From Silicimonas sp. (lineage in GTDB: Bacteria; Pseudomonadota; Alphaproteobacteria; Rhodobacterales; Rhodobacteraceae): 52,885 nucleotides of DNA. The stretch is taken from the NCBI GenBank assembly GCA_022820365.1, contig JAJEFO010000018.1, positions 1 to 52,885 on the forward strand. Reading direction: 5' to 3'. Every line of letters starts with the position of its first letter. The stretch's first letter is position 1. Under the pieces are notes generated by a model. It had not been told where the DNA came from. It saw nothing but the letters and a program-made list of their open reading frames with translations, and did not search any database. Position numbers and translations under genes: made by a program. Positions 27,441-35,778 of the stretch are shown here, in pieces.

Positions 27441-28157
27441 TCACTGACGGGAAGCATCCGTCCAGCCGGCTTCGAGCTTTTCGATGGCCGCGATCCGGTC
27501 GTCCGTCTTGGGGTGGCTGAGCAGCCATGCAGGCACCGCGGCGCCTCGCGCGCCGGTCAGCTTTTCGAGCTTCTTGAACAGTGACTTTTGCGGTTCGGTT
27601 CCGATCCCTGCCTTTATCAGCAAGGCCGAAGCGTAGGCGTCTGCCTCGTATTCGTCCGAACGCGAAAGCCGTGCAGCAAGCACGGTGGTGAGGACATTGG
27701 CAATCATTACGCCGAATCCTGGCAGGAAGCGGCCAAGAACCATCATGAGCGCCGTGCGAAGCGCGTTCTGACCTGAAAAATCGATCATTCTTCTGCGCGC
27801 GTGGCCAAGCGCCACATGACCGAGTTCGTGAGCAATTACCGATGCCAGTTCCTCCGTGGCAATCTCTCCGCTGCGGTACTTCTGGTAGAATCCGCGGGTC
27901 AGGAAGATGCGCCCGTCCGGAGCTGCAAGCCCGTTCACAGGTTCGACTTCATAGAGATGCACCCGGATACGAGGCAACTCCAGAGCTTTCGCCATGCGAT
28001 CAGTAAGCCTCTTGAGTTCGGGGTCGACCAGTTCAGACGAATTCGCATTCAGTTCGGCCGAGGTTTTCCAGGCCGAGAACTTGTACATGATCAGCGCGTA
28101 GAGAATCGCGAGAGCTATGGGCGCAAATTTAAGCATGACAGGAATATGGGATGCCAT
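27441..28157 (-). CDS. M48 family zinc metallopeptidase
   Basis: A 238-residue membrane-anchored protease. The N-terminal hydrophobic segment (FAPIALAILYALIMYKF) is followed by a soluble domain with the zinc motif HELGH (residues 110-114) and a downstream SDEYEADAYAS stretch that supplies the third ligand Glu. A hydrophobic region between them (about residues 130-155) may be a second membrane segment. M48 enzymes such as HtpX and BepA-like proteins act in envelope quality control. Start ATG 28157 or 28136; neither has a strong ribosome-binding site. Confidence 0.88.
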   Translation of the reverse strand: MASHIPVMLKFAPIALAILYALIMYKFSAWKTSAELNANSSELVDPELKRLTDRMAKALELPRIRVHLYEVEPVNGLAAPDGRIFLTRGFYQKYRSGEIATEELASVIAHELGHVALGHARRRMIDFSGQNALRTALMMVLGRFLPGFGVMIANVLTTVLAARLSRSDEYEADAYASALLIKAGIGTEPQKSLFKKLEKLTGARGAAVPAWLLSHPKTDDRIAAIEKLEAGWTDASRQ

Positions 28158-28271
28158 GGAGCGTGTTCCAAGAACTGACTCACCGGGCTGGCGTGACCTC
28201 CTGTGCAGATTCCGGGACTTCATGGCGATGCATAAGGGTCCTGACCGAGCTGTCATCGGCTCTCGGATGCG

Positions 28272-28439
28272 TCATTGCCAGACACTGCCGATGCCCAGGG
28301 ACAGGAACACGCCGAGCAGGGTGAACGCGATGCCATAGACAACTGCATACCTGAGCATGTCGATCAAAGCGCCACGTCGCTTGCGTGCGGCACGAAGACC
28401 CAGTGCCACGCCAAGGATCAGGAAAATTGCGACAACCAT
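28272..28439 (-). CDS. small two-helix membrane protein
   Basis: A 55-residue frame: VVAIFLILGVALGLRAARKRRG, a polar turn with DMLRYAVVYG, then a second hydrophobic segment FTLLGVFLSLGI. Two membrane helices separated by a basic turn. I recall similar short alphaproteobacterial proteins with a Gly-x-x-x-Arg-Ala-x-x-Arg turn and a D-x-x-Q/R-Y-A motif, some mis-named apolipoprotein acyltransferase. It lies 114 bases upstream of the M48 protease in the same direction, so the two may be co-transcribed. Function unknown. Confidence 0.6.
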   Translation of the reverse strand: MVVAIFLILGVALGLRAARKRRGALIDMLRYAVVYGIAFTLLGVFLSLGIGSVWQ

Positions 28440-28943
28440 GCAAATCTAGCCCCTCGCTCGACGACCATGGCGGCAAGATGCCGCCATCTTGCATTCATGG
28501 CACCAAAATCCTCTAGCGGCAATTTGCAGGGATCCTCGCCCGCCAGCCGCAACTCTGGATTCCGACATTCAATCTCCACAACATCCTGCGACGCCTGTCA
28601 TCTTCAAAACCGCATCGCATACGGCGGGCGGCGGCGCTGCCTGCTGGCAGAGAAATAGGCCAGACAGCGGCCATCGGCAGGCAATCATCAATTGGCCGCG
28701 AAAGGGAAGCGATGCCGCAGCAAGTTGAAACAGCGCCGTACAGCCCCAAAATTAAACCTTTGGTCCGAGAATTTCCGCGCCTTATCAATGCTACAGCGTC
28801 ATTACTTCAAGTCAATGCCACTTGCTTCAAGGGGCTTTCCGAGCCGTTCGAAGAGGGCGGGCACTTTATAAGCATTCAGGGTTTGGACGACGAAAGTTGC
28901 CCTTCTTTTGCCATTTAGAGCATCTTATGGGATCTACGGTGCC
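28440..28943. other. intergenic region with one perfect hairpin
   Basis: About 500 bases. A perfect 9-bp stem ATGGCGGCA/TGCCGCCAT with an AGA loop lies at 28467-28487. The part from about 28740 to 29030 is noticeably richer in A and T than its surroundings, as expected near a horizontally acquired toxin-antitoxin locus. No gene is supported. Confidence 0.45.
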
Positions 28944-29029
28944 CTTAAGAGCATCAAGCTTGACAATGAGAAAATTTCTGTCATGCTCTTAAGAGCACAA
29001 TAACCACGTTAAGAAAATCTTAAGAGCAC
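28944..29029 (+). promoter_or_regulatory. hipBA promoter with three operator copies
   Basis: CTTAAGAGCA occurs at 28944-28953 and 29019-29028, and the full palindrome GCTCTTAAGAGC at 28985-28996. A -35 box TTGACA (28960-28965) with a weak -10 (CATGCT, 28982) puts the central operator over the -10 region. The third copy ends one base before the hipB start codon. Autoregulation by HipB or HipBA is the natural reading. Confidence 0.72.
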
Positions 29030-29371
29030 ATGACGGCAAAAAACCTTCTTACAACTGCGCCGCCCTACGAGGTCGAACAGGCGATCACACGTCTGGGCCG
29101 GAACCTGCGCACCGCGCGCCTGCGCCGTAACCTGACGATCAATGAGGTCGCGGCCAAGATCGGCACTGGCCCGCGTGCTGTCATGGACGCGGAAAAGGGC
29201 AAGCTTAGCACCGGCATCGCGGCATACGCCGCGCTGCTTTGGACCTACGATCTGCTGCACCCGTTCGGCGCGCTTGCCGACCCGCTGACTGACAGAGAGG
29301 GTTTTGCCTTTGATCAACTTTCCGGCAGGGAGCGCGCGCGCAGCGGCAAGGGTCTCGATAATGACTTCTGA
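29030..29371 (+). CDS. hipB: HipB-type antitoxin, XRE family
   Basis: A 113-residue DNA-binding antitoxin. The helix-turn-helix is in LGRNLRTARLRRNLTINEVAAKIG and the following TGPRAVMDAEKG, with the family's GIAAYAALLWTYDLL segment after it. It would bind the TTAAGAGC sites upstream and neutralise HipA. No strong ribosome-binding site is visible and the third operator sits directly before the ATG. HipA begins 11 nt before this stop, so translation is coupled. Confidence 0.85.
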   Translation: MTAKNLLTTAPPYEVEQAITRLGRNLRTARLRRNLTINEVAAKIGTGPRAVMDAEKGKLSTGIAAYAALLWTYDLLHPFGALADPLTDREGFAFDQLSGRERARSGKGLDNDF

Positions 29372-30650
29372 TCTTGGTGCCACAGAGTGTTTTGTCTATG
29401 TCACGCTGCCCGGCACGAGCACATTCGTGACCGCGGGTCGTTTCGTGCTCGAACCGGACCGTGACGGCGTTCCGATCGGTCGCTTTGTCTACGGCCGAAA
29501 GTACCTTGCCAATGCAGATGCGGTTCCGATCGACCCGATTGATCTCAAGCTGGCCGACACGACATACCGCACGACGGCGCTCAAAGGCATGTTCGGCGCA
29601 CTGCGCGACGCCGGTCCTGACCATTGGGGCCGCCGCGTCATCGAAAAACATGCTGGAATGCCGCAACTCGGCGAGATCGACTATCTGCTCTACGGGCCCG
29701 ATGACCGCGCCGGTGCGCTTGGGTTTGGCCTCGGTCCGAATCCACCGGCACCGCTGAAAAAATTCAACCAGACGCTCGATCTTGCGAGGCTGATCACGCT
29801 TGCCGATGCCATCATATCCGGAGAAGACGTCCCGGACGGCCCAGAGGCCGGACAGGTCGCAGATCTCATGTTGATCGGCACCTCGATGGGAGGTGCGCGT
29901 CCGAAGGCCGTTGTCGAGGACTCGGACGGGCTTTGGCTCGCAAAGTTCAATCGCGAAGATGACAAGTGGAACCACGCGCGGGTTGAGCACGCGATGCTTC
30001 AGCTTGCCAGCGCCTGCGACGTACACACCGCGCAAAGCCGAATCGAAAATATCGCTGGCCGCGACGTGCTGCTCGTGAAGCGGTTTGACCGGGAAAGTAC
30101 AAGTCACGGCTATCTGCGCGCCCGGATGATGAGCGGGCTCACGATGCTGCGGACCGAGGACATCCACCAGCACAGGGACCGCTGGTCTTACCTGATGCTG
30201 GTCGAAGAGATGCGCCGCATCTCGGCGCAACCCAAGGACGATGCGGCCGAGCTATTCCGACGCATGGTCTTCAACGCGCTAATCTCGAACACCGACGATC
30301 ACCCGCGCAACCATGCTGCAATTGCGAGAGACGCCGACTGGAAGCTCTCCCCGGCCTACGACCTGACGCCTTCGATGCCGGTGAGCCTTGAGCGCCGTGA
30401 CCTCGCCATGACCTGTGGTGACATGGGTCGCTACGCCAATGCGCAAAACATGCTCTCGCAATGCGCCCGCTTCCATCTCGAGACGGAGGAAGCCGCCGCA
30501 ACCATCGATGCGTTGGAAAGCCAGGTCAAGGCCAGCTGGTATGCAATCGCCCGTCGCGCTGGCGTTACGGAAACCGATTGCGAGACCATCAATGGGGCCT
30601 TCGCCTACCCGGGATTTCGGCTCGCTCCGGAGCAAGCAACACTGGCTTGA
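29361..30650 (+). CDS. hipA: HipA-type toxin kinase
   Basis: A 429-residue serine/threonine kinase. It has an N-terminal HipA domain (VTAGRFVLE, PIGRFVYGRKYL), the phosphate-binding loop GTSMGGARPK (residues 173-182), a Lys in GLWLAKF, the catalytic loop NTDDHPRNH (residues 310-318) and the DFG-like AYDLTP. HipA of E. coli phosphorylates glutamyl-tRNA synthetase and causes growth arrest and persistence; the target here is unknown. ATG 29361 overlaps hipB by 11 nt. A longer frame from 29304 runs inside hipB and is rejected. All kinase motifs look intact. Confidence 0.92.
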   Translation: MTSDLGATECFVYVTLPGTSTFVTAGRFVLEPDRDGVPIGRFVYGRKYLANADAVPIDPIDLKLADTTYRTTALKGMFGALRDAGPDHWGRRVIEKHAGMPQLGEIDYLLYGPDDRAGALGFGLGPNPPAPLKKFNQTLDLARLITLADAIISGEDVPDGPEAGQVADLMLIGTSMGGARPKAVVEDSDGLWLAKFNREDDKWNHARVEHAMLQLASACDVHTAQSRIENIAGRDVLLVKRFDRESTSHGYLRARMMSGLTMLRTEDIHQHRDRWSYLMLVEEMRRISAQPKDDAAELFRRMVFNALISNTDDHPRNHAAIARDADWKLSPAYDLTPSMPVSLERRDLAMTCGDMGRYANAQNMLSQCARFHLETEEAAATIDALESQVKASWYAIARRAGVTETDCETINGAFAYPGFRLAPEQATLA

Positions 30651-30839
30651 GCACGTTCGGGGACGTTACTCTCGCCAAGTCACGTTTGTCTCGCAGCCAG
30701 TATTTTCGTGGACACCGAACCCAGCCTGGCCCGCTTGAGAATTATCGAAATCACATCGGCTCTTGCGGCAGGGGACACGGTCCCTTGGCAGCGCCGACTG
30801 CACAGGCAGTTGAGCCGCGCGTCGATTGTGCTCAACTCG

Positions 30840-32024
30840 TCAGCAAGAAGATGATTGCTGACTCGCAAGCACTTCCTCTGCGGCTTGTTCGAATGACAAA
30901 TTCGGCATTTGATATAGTCCACCGCCAAGACGACCCATTTCCCCCTCGCGATCAAGAATTCCAAGGCTGACCTGCGGCGTGCGTCCACATTCGGAGACGG
31001 CCAGCGCAGAGATGCCCAGTTTCAGGCCTGTGGCCTTGAAATAGGGGTGCTCTCCGACCGACATTCCGTGAACTGATCCGTGCGAGGTCGGCGGCTCATT
31101 GCCCATCTTCGCCATCGCGCCCAGGCCGAATGCATCGATGACAGCGCTGTCGCCGATGGCACCCAACGCACGGGACGGCGGCAGGTCAACGTCGAACGCG
31201 CCTTCTGGCGGCGTGGCAGGGACGGTGTACCAGCGCCCGGGGAATGCGGAGACCTGTATGCCGACATCGCGTCCGTTGCCGCCGGCCGCAGTGACAAAAC
31301 CGGACCCCTGGACGCCCTCTGCCCGGCTCATCATCAATTTGGTAGCCGCCATCCATAGGTTGAGAAAAATGCTGGGCGAGCCCTTGAGAAACTCAAGGAC
31401 CTCGTCATCGCCGATGCCGTTCGGCGAACGGTCGATCAATTCCTGTACAAGGGCGGCGCCTGCGACCGGTGTCCGGCCGTGGCAGTCATCGCCGCCCTTG
31501 AGACCATCGACGGCCAGCGGCACGAGGGCGATCCCCTCTGCCAAGCCTCCTTGAAGCACGTCGAGGCAGCGGGTGTTGAGCCATCTGACGTGATCCAGCA
31601 CGGCTTGCGATTTCAGGCCCAGGCGAAGGGCGGGTCGATTCCCGCCGTTGATCGGGGCAAACGTGCGGTGCTGCCCTCGCCACGCGTCGTAGACGGAATG
31701 CAGCGGCATTGACCCGCTGACTACGGCAGCAAGCGGCGTAACGACGTTTACGTCCTGTGCCGGTTTCAGGAGAATCTCTTCAGACGAGATCAATCCCTCA
31801 GCCGCGTCAAGGCTGGGCGCGAGCCCTTCGTAGACGGCTGCGACGCAGGCCGAGTTCAGAATGGGCCGGGTGATCGCGGCAGGGTCTGGGAAGGGAGGTC
31901 CGGCGTGGAGAAGGACGTTTTCCGCGATGCCGGTCACGTCTCGTACCAGATCGAACCTGTTCCAGACCGGTTGCGTGACCATGGCCTGGTCGAACGCCAG
32001 CCTGTCGGCTTGATGATGCGTCAT
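30840..32024 (-). CDS. DUF1116 protein (AllG/YlbE-like)
   Basis: A 394-residue cytoplasmic protein. Family pattern: LLHAGPPF, the segment ACVAAVYEGLAPSLDAAEGL, VTPLAAVVSGSMPLHSVYD, NGGNRPALRLGLKSQAVLDH, and a C-terminal SHGSVHGMS. In E. coli the DUF1116 protein AllG works with FdrA (AllF) and AllH as oxamate carbamoyltransferase in allantoin breakdown. Neither an fdrA nor an allH relative is present here. It is the last gene of operon A, with ATGA overlap to the preceding paralogue. A related transferase or ligase role on a different substrate is likely but unproven. Confidence 0.8.
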   Translation of the reverse strand: MTHHQADRLAFDQAMVTQPVWNRFDLVRDVTGIAENVLLHAGPPFPDPAAITRPILNSACVAAVYEGLAPSLDAAEGLISSEEILLKPAQDVNVVTPLAAVVSGSMPLHSVYDAWRGQHRTFAPINGGNRPALRLGLKSQAVLDHVRWLNTRCLDVLQGGLAEGIALVPLAVDGLKGGDDCHGRTPVAGAALVQELIDRSPNGIGDDEVLEFLKGSPSIFLNLWMAATKLMMSRAEGVQGSGFVTAAGGNGRDVGIQVSAFPGRWYTVPATPPEGAFDVDLPPSRALGAIGDSAVIDAFGLGAMAKMGNEPPTSHGSVHGMSVGEHPYFKATGLKLGISALAVSECGRTPQVSLGILDREGEMGRLGGGLYQMPNLSFEQAAEEVLASQQSSSC

Positions 32025-32647
32025 TCGGCGCCCGGTGGGATCACCCACGTCTCGCTGAAATAGAGAAACGCGGTCGTCGTCTCGAAACCGGCCTGAACAC
32101 GCGTGCCCAGCTGGCCCGGCAGGGAGCGGCCATTGACGATGATTTGCGCGCTTCTTGCGGGAACGAGAAGCGTGAACATGGTGTGAACTCCGGTGCCAAC
32201 CTGGTCTGGCGTGAGTTCCAGCGCCCTTGGCGGTTCCAGGTCCTCCCAAACCAGTTCGATGGACAGTTCCTCGCCGACAATTGTCTCTGCATATCGGTGG
32301 CCCATCGGGTCACCGGCACTCCGCACGGCCTGGGCAAGTCGTGGTGCCATGCCCTCAAATGCCGGTACGTCGCGAAAGGCGCCGAGACGGCCGACAAAGT
32401 TAGACTTAAGGTAGGTGGCGAGTTCGATGTTGTCGGCCAAAAAGACATTCGGGGTCGCGGGCGTGCCGGCCCTCGATCCGGGAGAGCCATAAAGCCAGAG
32501 AACCTGGCCCTGACCGGCCGGAGACCAGGCTACCCGAAAGAAGAGTGCCATGGCGGTGAATGCCCCGCTGGCATCCTTCAGGAGAATTCCGGGATTCTCG
32601 CCGGTCCAGTCGACCGTTCCAGGCGTGATCGGCATGCTTAGCGGCAT
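32021..32647 (-). CDS. unknown-family protein, tandem paralogue 2
   Basis: 208 residues, not recognised. It is a clear paralogue of the gene just upstream: shared stretches are PGTVDWTGENPGILLK near the start, LFFRVAWSP, RYAETIVG, RSAQIIVNGRSLPGQ and a C-terminal FSETWV. No signal peptide, membrane helix, cysteine motif or known catalytic motif is visible; many aromatic and beta-prone segments suggest a beta-rich fold. ATG 32647 shares one base with the upstream stop and follows GGAGGAG. Tight overlap on both sides implies a stoichiometric role in operon A, perhaps as a heterodimer with its paralogue. Confidence 0.75.
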   Translation of the reverse strand: MPLSMPITPGTVDWTGENPGILLKDASGAFTAMALFFRVAWSPAGQGQVLWLYGSPGSRAGTPATPNVFLADNIELATYLKSNFVGRLGAFRDVPAFEGMAPRLAQAVRSAGDPMGHRYAETIVGEELSIELVWEDLEPPRALELTPDQVGTGVHTMFTLLVPARSAQIIVNGRSLPGQLGTRVQAGFETTTAFLYFSETWVIPPGAE

Positions 32648-33276
32648 CAGGTCTCCTCCGTTGGCGTGACCCAGGTTTCGGAAAACGCGAGGAAGGCGGT
32701 CGACATCGTGCGGCCAAAGAACTGCCGCTCGGCAACCTGGCCGGGGAGCGATGTCCCGTTTACGCGCACCTCCGCAGATCTCGCTTCGAGAAACACGGAA
32801 TACATCTCGTGGACCTTGGTGGCCGAATTGTCCTTCGTGACCTCGACGGGCAGAGGCGGACCCATGTCGCGCCAAATCATTTCAAGCATGACACCGGATC
32901 CGCGAACGGTTTCCGAGTATCTGGTCTTCAGGTCGCCAGGCCGCCTTTCGACGCTGTCGCAATCTAGCCAGGTCATGGACTGCAGCCCGGACTTGCCGAC
33001 GAAAGTAGGCATCTTGGACACCCAGCCATCCACGATCCAGCGCATCATGCGCTGGTTGTCGGTCATGATGAAATTGGGTGCATCGGGCCAGCCCGCATCA
33101 CGGTCAGGCTGGCCGAGGACCAGCCCTGCATGTCCGCGACCGAAGGGGGACAGGACAACGCGAAAGAACAGGGACAGGACGTCATACGTTTCGGCGGAGG
33201 GGTCGGACTTCAGGTAAATTCCCGGATTCTCGCCAGACCAGTCGACGCGGCCGGGATTGATGGAAACGCGCGTCAT
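32647..33276 (-). CDS. unknown-family protein, tandem paralogue 1
   Basis: About 209 residues, not recognised. It shares PGRVDWSGENPGIYLK, LFFRVVLSP, RYSETVRG, RSAEVRVNGTSLPGQ and FSETWV with the next gene. It differs in the middle (WLDCDSVERRP). Start ATG 33276 overlaps the Rieske oxygenase stop as ATGA; an ATG two codons earlier (33282) is also possible. No signal peptide or metal motif is visible. The position directly after an oxygenase suggests a role in the same pathway, for example as an accessory or downstream enzyme, but no function can be assigned. Confidence 0.75.
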   Translation of the reverse strand: MTRVSINPGRVDWSGENPGIYLKSDPSAETYDVLSLFFRVVLSPFGRGHAGLVLGQPDRDAGWPDAPNFIMTDNQRMMRWIVDGWVSKMPTFVGKSGLQSMTWLDCDSVERRPGDLKTRYSETVRGSGVMLEMIWRDMGPPLPVEVTKDNSATKVHEMYSVFLEARSAEVRVNGTSLPGQVAERQFFGRTMSTAFLAFSETWVTPTEET

Positions 33277-34631
33277 TGCCATCTTGCCTCGTATTCCTTG
33301 AGACGCGACCGGATGAACTCGTTTCTCGCGTCCCCCTGCAGGTGGTCCCCGGACCTGTAGATTTCCGCCACGTCGATCGAGATTTCCTTGAGGATCGCGC
33401 CGTCATCGCGACCTTCTTGCACGGGGATTCTGAGCATCGTATCGCCTCCATAGGTCGGGATTGCGCCGTCGAGACCATCTGTTGGCTGTGGTGCAGGGTT
33501 TCCGGAGGCAACGGAACGGATGGCGTTCCGCAGAAGGCGTCGGGCCTTTGCGACGCCTCTGTCCGTGAAGCCCATGTTCTCACGCGCGTGAATGTTCTTC
33601 GGCCCTTGGCTGACCCACGCGTCATAGTCGCCAGGGTCGCGTTGGCGCTGTTCGTAGGAGCGGTCCGGTCCCTGGCCGTAGAAGTCGGTCGTCCCAAACC
33701 CGACCTTTGATTTGTCGGTCAAGCCCCGAGGGTCGTCGCCGTCGCGGAAATGGCGCCAGGCGATCACCAGCGTGTGCGTGTCGTCGACTGGAGTAATCCA
33801 GCGGCTGAGTCCGCAGCGCCCAAAATATCGGGGCTTGTCCGGCACAGGAAAGTGCCCGCCGTTTTGCGTGAAGCTTGGCAGAATGTGATCATGGCACCGG
33901 ATCCAGACAATGTCGTCCACGCGGCGGACGTTGGTGTAGAAATCGCCGGTCCGGCTTTCGTGGAACTCGATCATCGGCATTTCGGCGAAAGCGTCGATGA
34001 ACTGGCTCCGCACCGCGAGCGTGTGAAGATACACGACGTGGAAAGGGTCCCACGCATTTTCCATCACCTGAAGCCAGTTGCACGGGGACTCGATGAGGTA
34101 CGGCAGCATTTCGTCGCCTGCCTCGTCGAACGTGTCCATCACGGGAAACGGAGGCTGTTCCTCCGGTGGCCCCATGTAGGCGAATGCGAGCCCTTTGGAC
34201 TCAATGACCGGGTAGGCACCCAGGCAGGCGCGCCTCCTGACCTGGCTGGCCGGAGGTTCGCAGGGTGTCTCGAGGATTGTTCCATCGAGCCCGTACTTCC
34301 AGCCATGATAGGAACAGCGAATGCCGCCCTCTTCGACGATCCCGAATTCAAGGCTCATGTTCCGGTGGCAGCAATGCAGGTGCGTGAGACCGAGCCTGCC
34401 TTCGCCCTTCTCCCGGAACAGCACCAGGTCCTCGCCCATGATCCTGATTCGGCAGGGAAGGTCCCCGACCTGATCCGTCATCGCAACGGGCAGCCAGTAG
34501 CGTCGCAGGTATTCGCCGCAGGGCGTGCCCGGGCCAACTTCCGTCAATTCCGGATCAGGCGTCTGCGCCCAGACGGACTGCTGGGCATGCCCGCGAAAGT
34601 TGCCTTTCGGTGCTGCAAAGTGATCTGTCAT
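33273..34631 (-). CDS. Rieske mononuclear-iron oxygenase, alpha subunit
   Basis: A 452-residue oxygenase. The Rieske [2Fe-2S] ligands are C87-x-H89 (LHCCHRN) and C106-x-x-H109 (CSYHGWKY). The catalytic iron site is ENAWDPFHVVYLH with D195, H198 and H203. The arrangement and length fit the phthalate 4,5-dioxygenase-like group of one-component alpha subunits, which hydroxylate or demethylate aromatic and N-methyl compounds. No ferredoxin reductase is in the operon; a Rieske ferredoxin lies 17 kb away at 50.5 kb. Second gene of operon A, 73 bases after the M14 gene. Confidence 0.93.
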   Translation of the reverse strand: MTDHFAAPKGNFRGHAQQSVWAQTPDPELTEVGPGTPCGEYLRRYWLPVAMTDQVGDLPCRIRIMGEDLVLFREKGEGRLGLTHLHCCHRNMSLEFGIVEEGGIRCSYHGWKYGLDGTILETPCEPPASQVRRRACLGAYPVIESKGLAFAYMGPPEEQPPFPVMDTFDEAGDEMLPYLIESPCNWLQVMENAWDPFHVVYLHTLAVRSQFIDAFAEMPMIEFHESRTGDFYTNVRRVDDIVWIRCHDHILPSFTQNGGHFPVPDKPRYFGRCGLSRWITPVDDTHTLVIAWRHFRDGDDPRGLTDKSKVGFGTTDFYGQGPDRSYEQRQRDPGDYDAWVSQGPKNIHARENMGFTDRGVAKARRLLRNAIRSVASGNPAPQPTDGLDGAIPTYGGDTMLRIPVQEGRDDGAILKEISIDVAEIYRSGDHLQGDARNEFIRSRLKEYEARWQ

Positions 34632-34704
34632 TTGGTCTGCGAGCCAGTCGGATGGTGATATCCGAGCCGACGATTGGGAATAAGCGGCATGGCAATCTGC
34701 TGGA

Positions 34705-35700
34705 TCATCGGGTTACGTCCTGTGCCACGAGATGCAGCAATTCCCCCCGCCTTACAAGGCCGCGGCAGGTATGCGCCAGGATGAAGCCGTCAGACCGGAA
34801 CTTCACGTCACTTGAAGGCCGCTCCGGTTCAAAAACGTGGTGAAGCCTGCCAGCCAAGGCACCGGACTTTGCTTCTTGCCCCGCTGCTGCGGCCCTGTCG
34901 AACACGCCATCGCTTGTTGCGTAGAGCGACGAGGCAGGCGACGCAGTTTCAACGATTCTGGCGTGTTTCGGCTCTGCCTCTCCAGCGACGATCCCCATGT
35001 TCCGGAGCATGCGAAGGAGGCCGGTTTCCGCATGCCCCGTGATTTCAGGATCTGTGCCGCCGCCGCCTCCAAGTTCCGTGGCAATCATCGGAACGTTCTG
35101 GCGTTCCGCGGCAGCGTTGACGGACCGGTCGTCGTTCTGGTCGCCCAGTCGCCAGATCAGCGGAAGGCCGAACGCGCGGGCCAAGGCTAGATTCGCCTCG
35201 TATAGCGCGCTGTCGGCGCAGTGCGTGACCAGCGTGCAGGGTTGGAAGAACGATGCCTTGCCGCCCGAGTGCAAGTCGACAACGGCGTCGGCGCGGGGAA
35301 GCAGTTCGGTTTCCACGAAGTCGGCGATCATGGCCGTCGGACCGCCGTTTGGATCGCCAGGAAACGCCCGGTTGAGATTCGCGCCGTCAAGCGGACTGAC
35401 GCGGGAGGCCTCGGCGAACGCCGGAGCGTTCAAGGCGGGAACCAGAATGACCTGTCCAGCGAGGTCCGCCGGACCGAGACCCTGTGCCAGGCGCATGAGG
35501 GCTGCCGGTCCTTCGAACTCGTCGCCATGGGTGCCGCCAATGAGCAAGGCGACAGGGCCAGAGCCGTTCTTTAGCGAAATAACCGGGATCGGATGATGTC
35601 CCAGCGGGTTGGAATTGTCGGACCAGCGAAGACGAATTTCGCCGACGTGGCGACCAGGCTTGTCGAGGTCGATGGACGCCGAAACCCTGGTGGCTGCCAA
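34705..35700 (-). CDS. M14-family deacylase (aspartoacylase/succinylglutamate desuccinylase group)
   Basis: A 331-residue zinc hydrolase. The zinc ligands are in GGTHGDEFEG (H-x-x-E) and DLHSGG, with the family's NLNRAFPGD segment between and ATELGGGGGTDPE carrying the catalytic Glu. This resembles N-alpha-acetyl-diaminobutyrate deacetylase (DoeB) of ectoine degradation and related amide hydrolases. The frame begins at TTG 35700 with an AAGGAA site upstream; no ATG occurs before the conserved sequence, so a TTG start is most likely. First gene of operon A. The neighbours lack other ectoine genes, so ectoine is not assumed. Confidence 0.88.
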   Translation of the reverse strand: MAATRVSASIDLDKPGRHVGEIRLRWSDNSNPLGHHPIPVISLKNGSGPVALLIGGTHGDEFEGPAALMRLAQGLGPADLAGQVILVPALNAPAFAEASRVSPLDGANLNRAFPGDPNGGPTAMIADFVETELLPRADAVVDLHSGGKASFFQPCTLVTHCADSALYEANLALARAFGLPLIWRLGDQNDDRSVNAAAERQNVPMIATELGGGGGTDPEITGHAETGLLRMLRNMGIVAGEAEPKHARIVETASPASSLYATSDGVFDRAAAAGQEAKSGALAGRLHHVFEPERPSSDVKFRSDGFILAHTCRGLVRRGELLHLVAQDVTR

Positions 35701-35778
35701 AACGGTTCCTTTCGCCGAGAAGTTGCTTTGTCGTTTATCCTAAAATGTGATGAGGGTAATGACCATACCTGTCCATGC

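Noticed and set aside
28712-28918. 68-codon open frame upstream of hipB
   Set aside because: No ribosome-binding site or protein-like pattern, and it lies in an AT-rich intergenic stretch.
29205-30230. 341-codon minus-strand open frame
   Set aside because: Antisense to hipA.
34705-35700. ectoine degradation locus
   Set aside because: The M14 protein resembles DoeB, but no doeA, doeC or doeD is adjacent.
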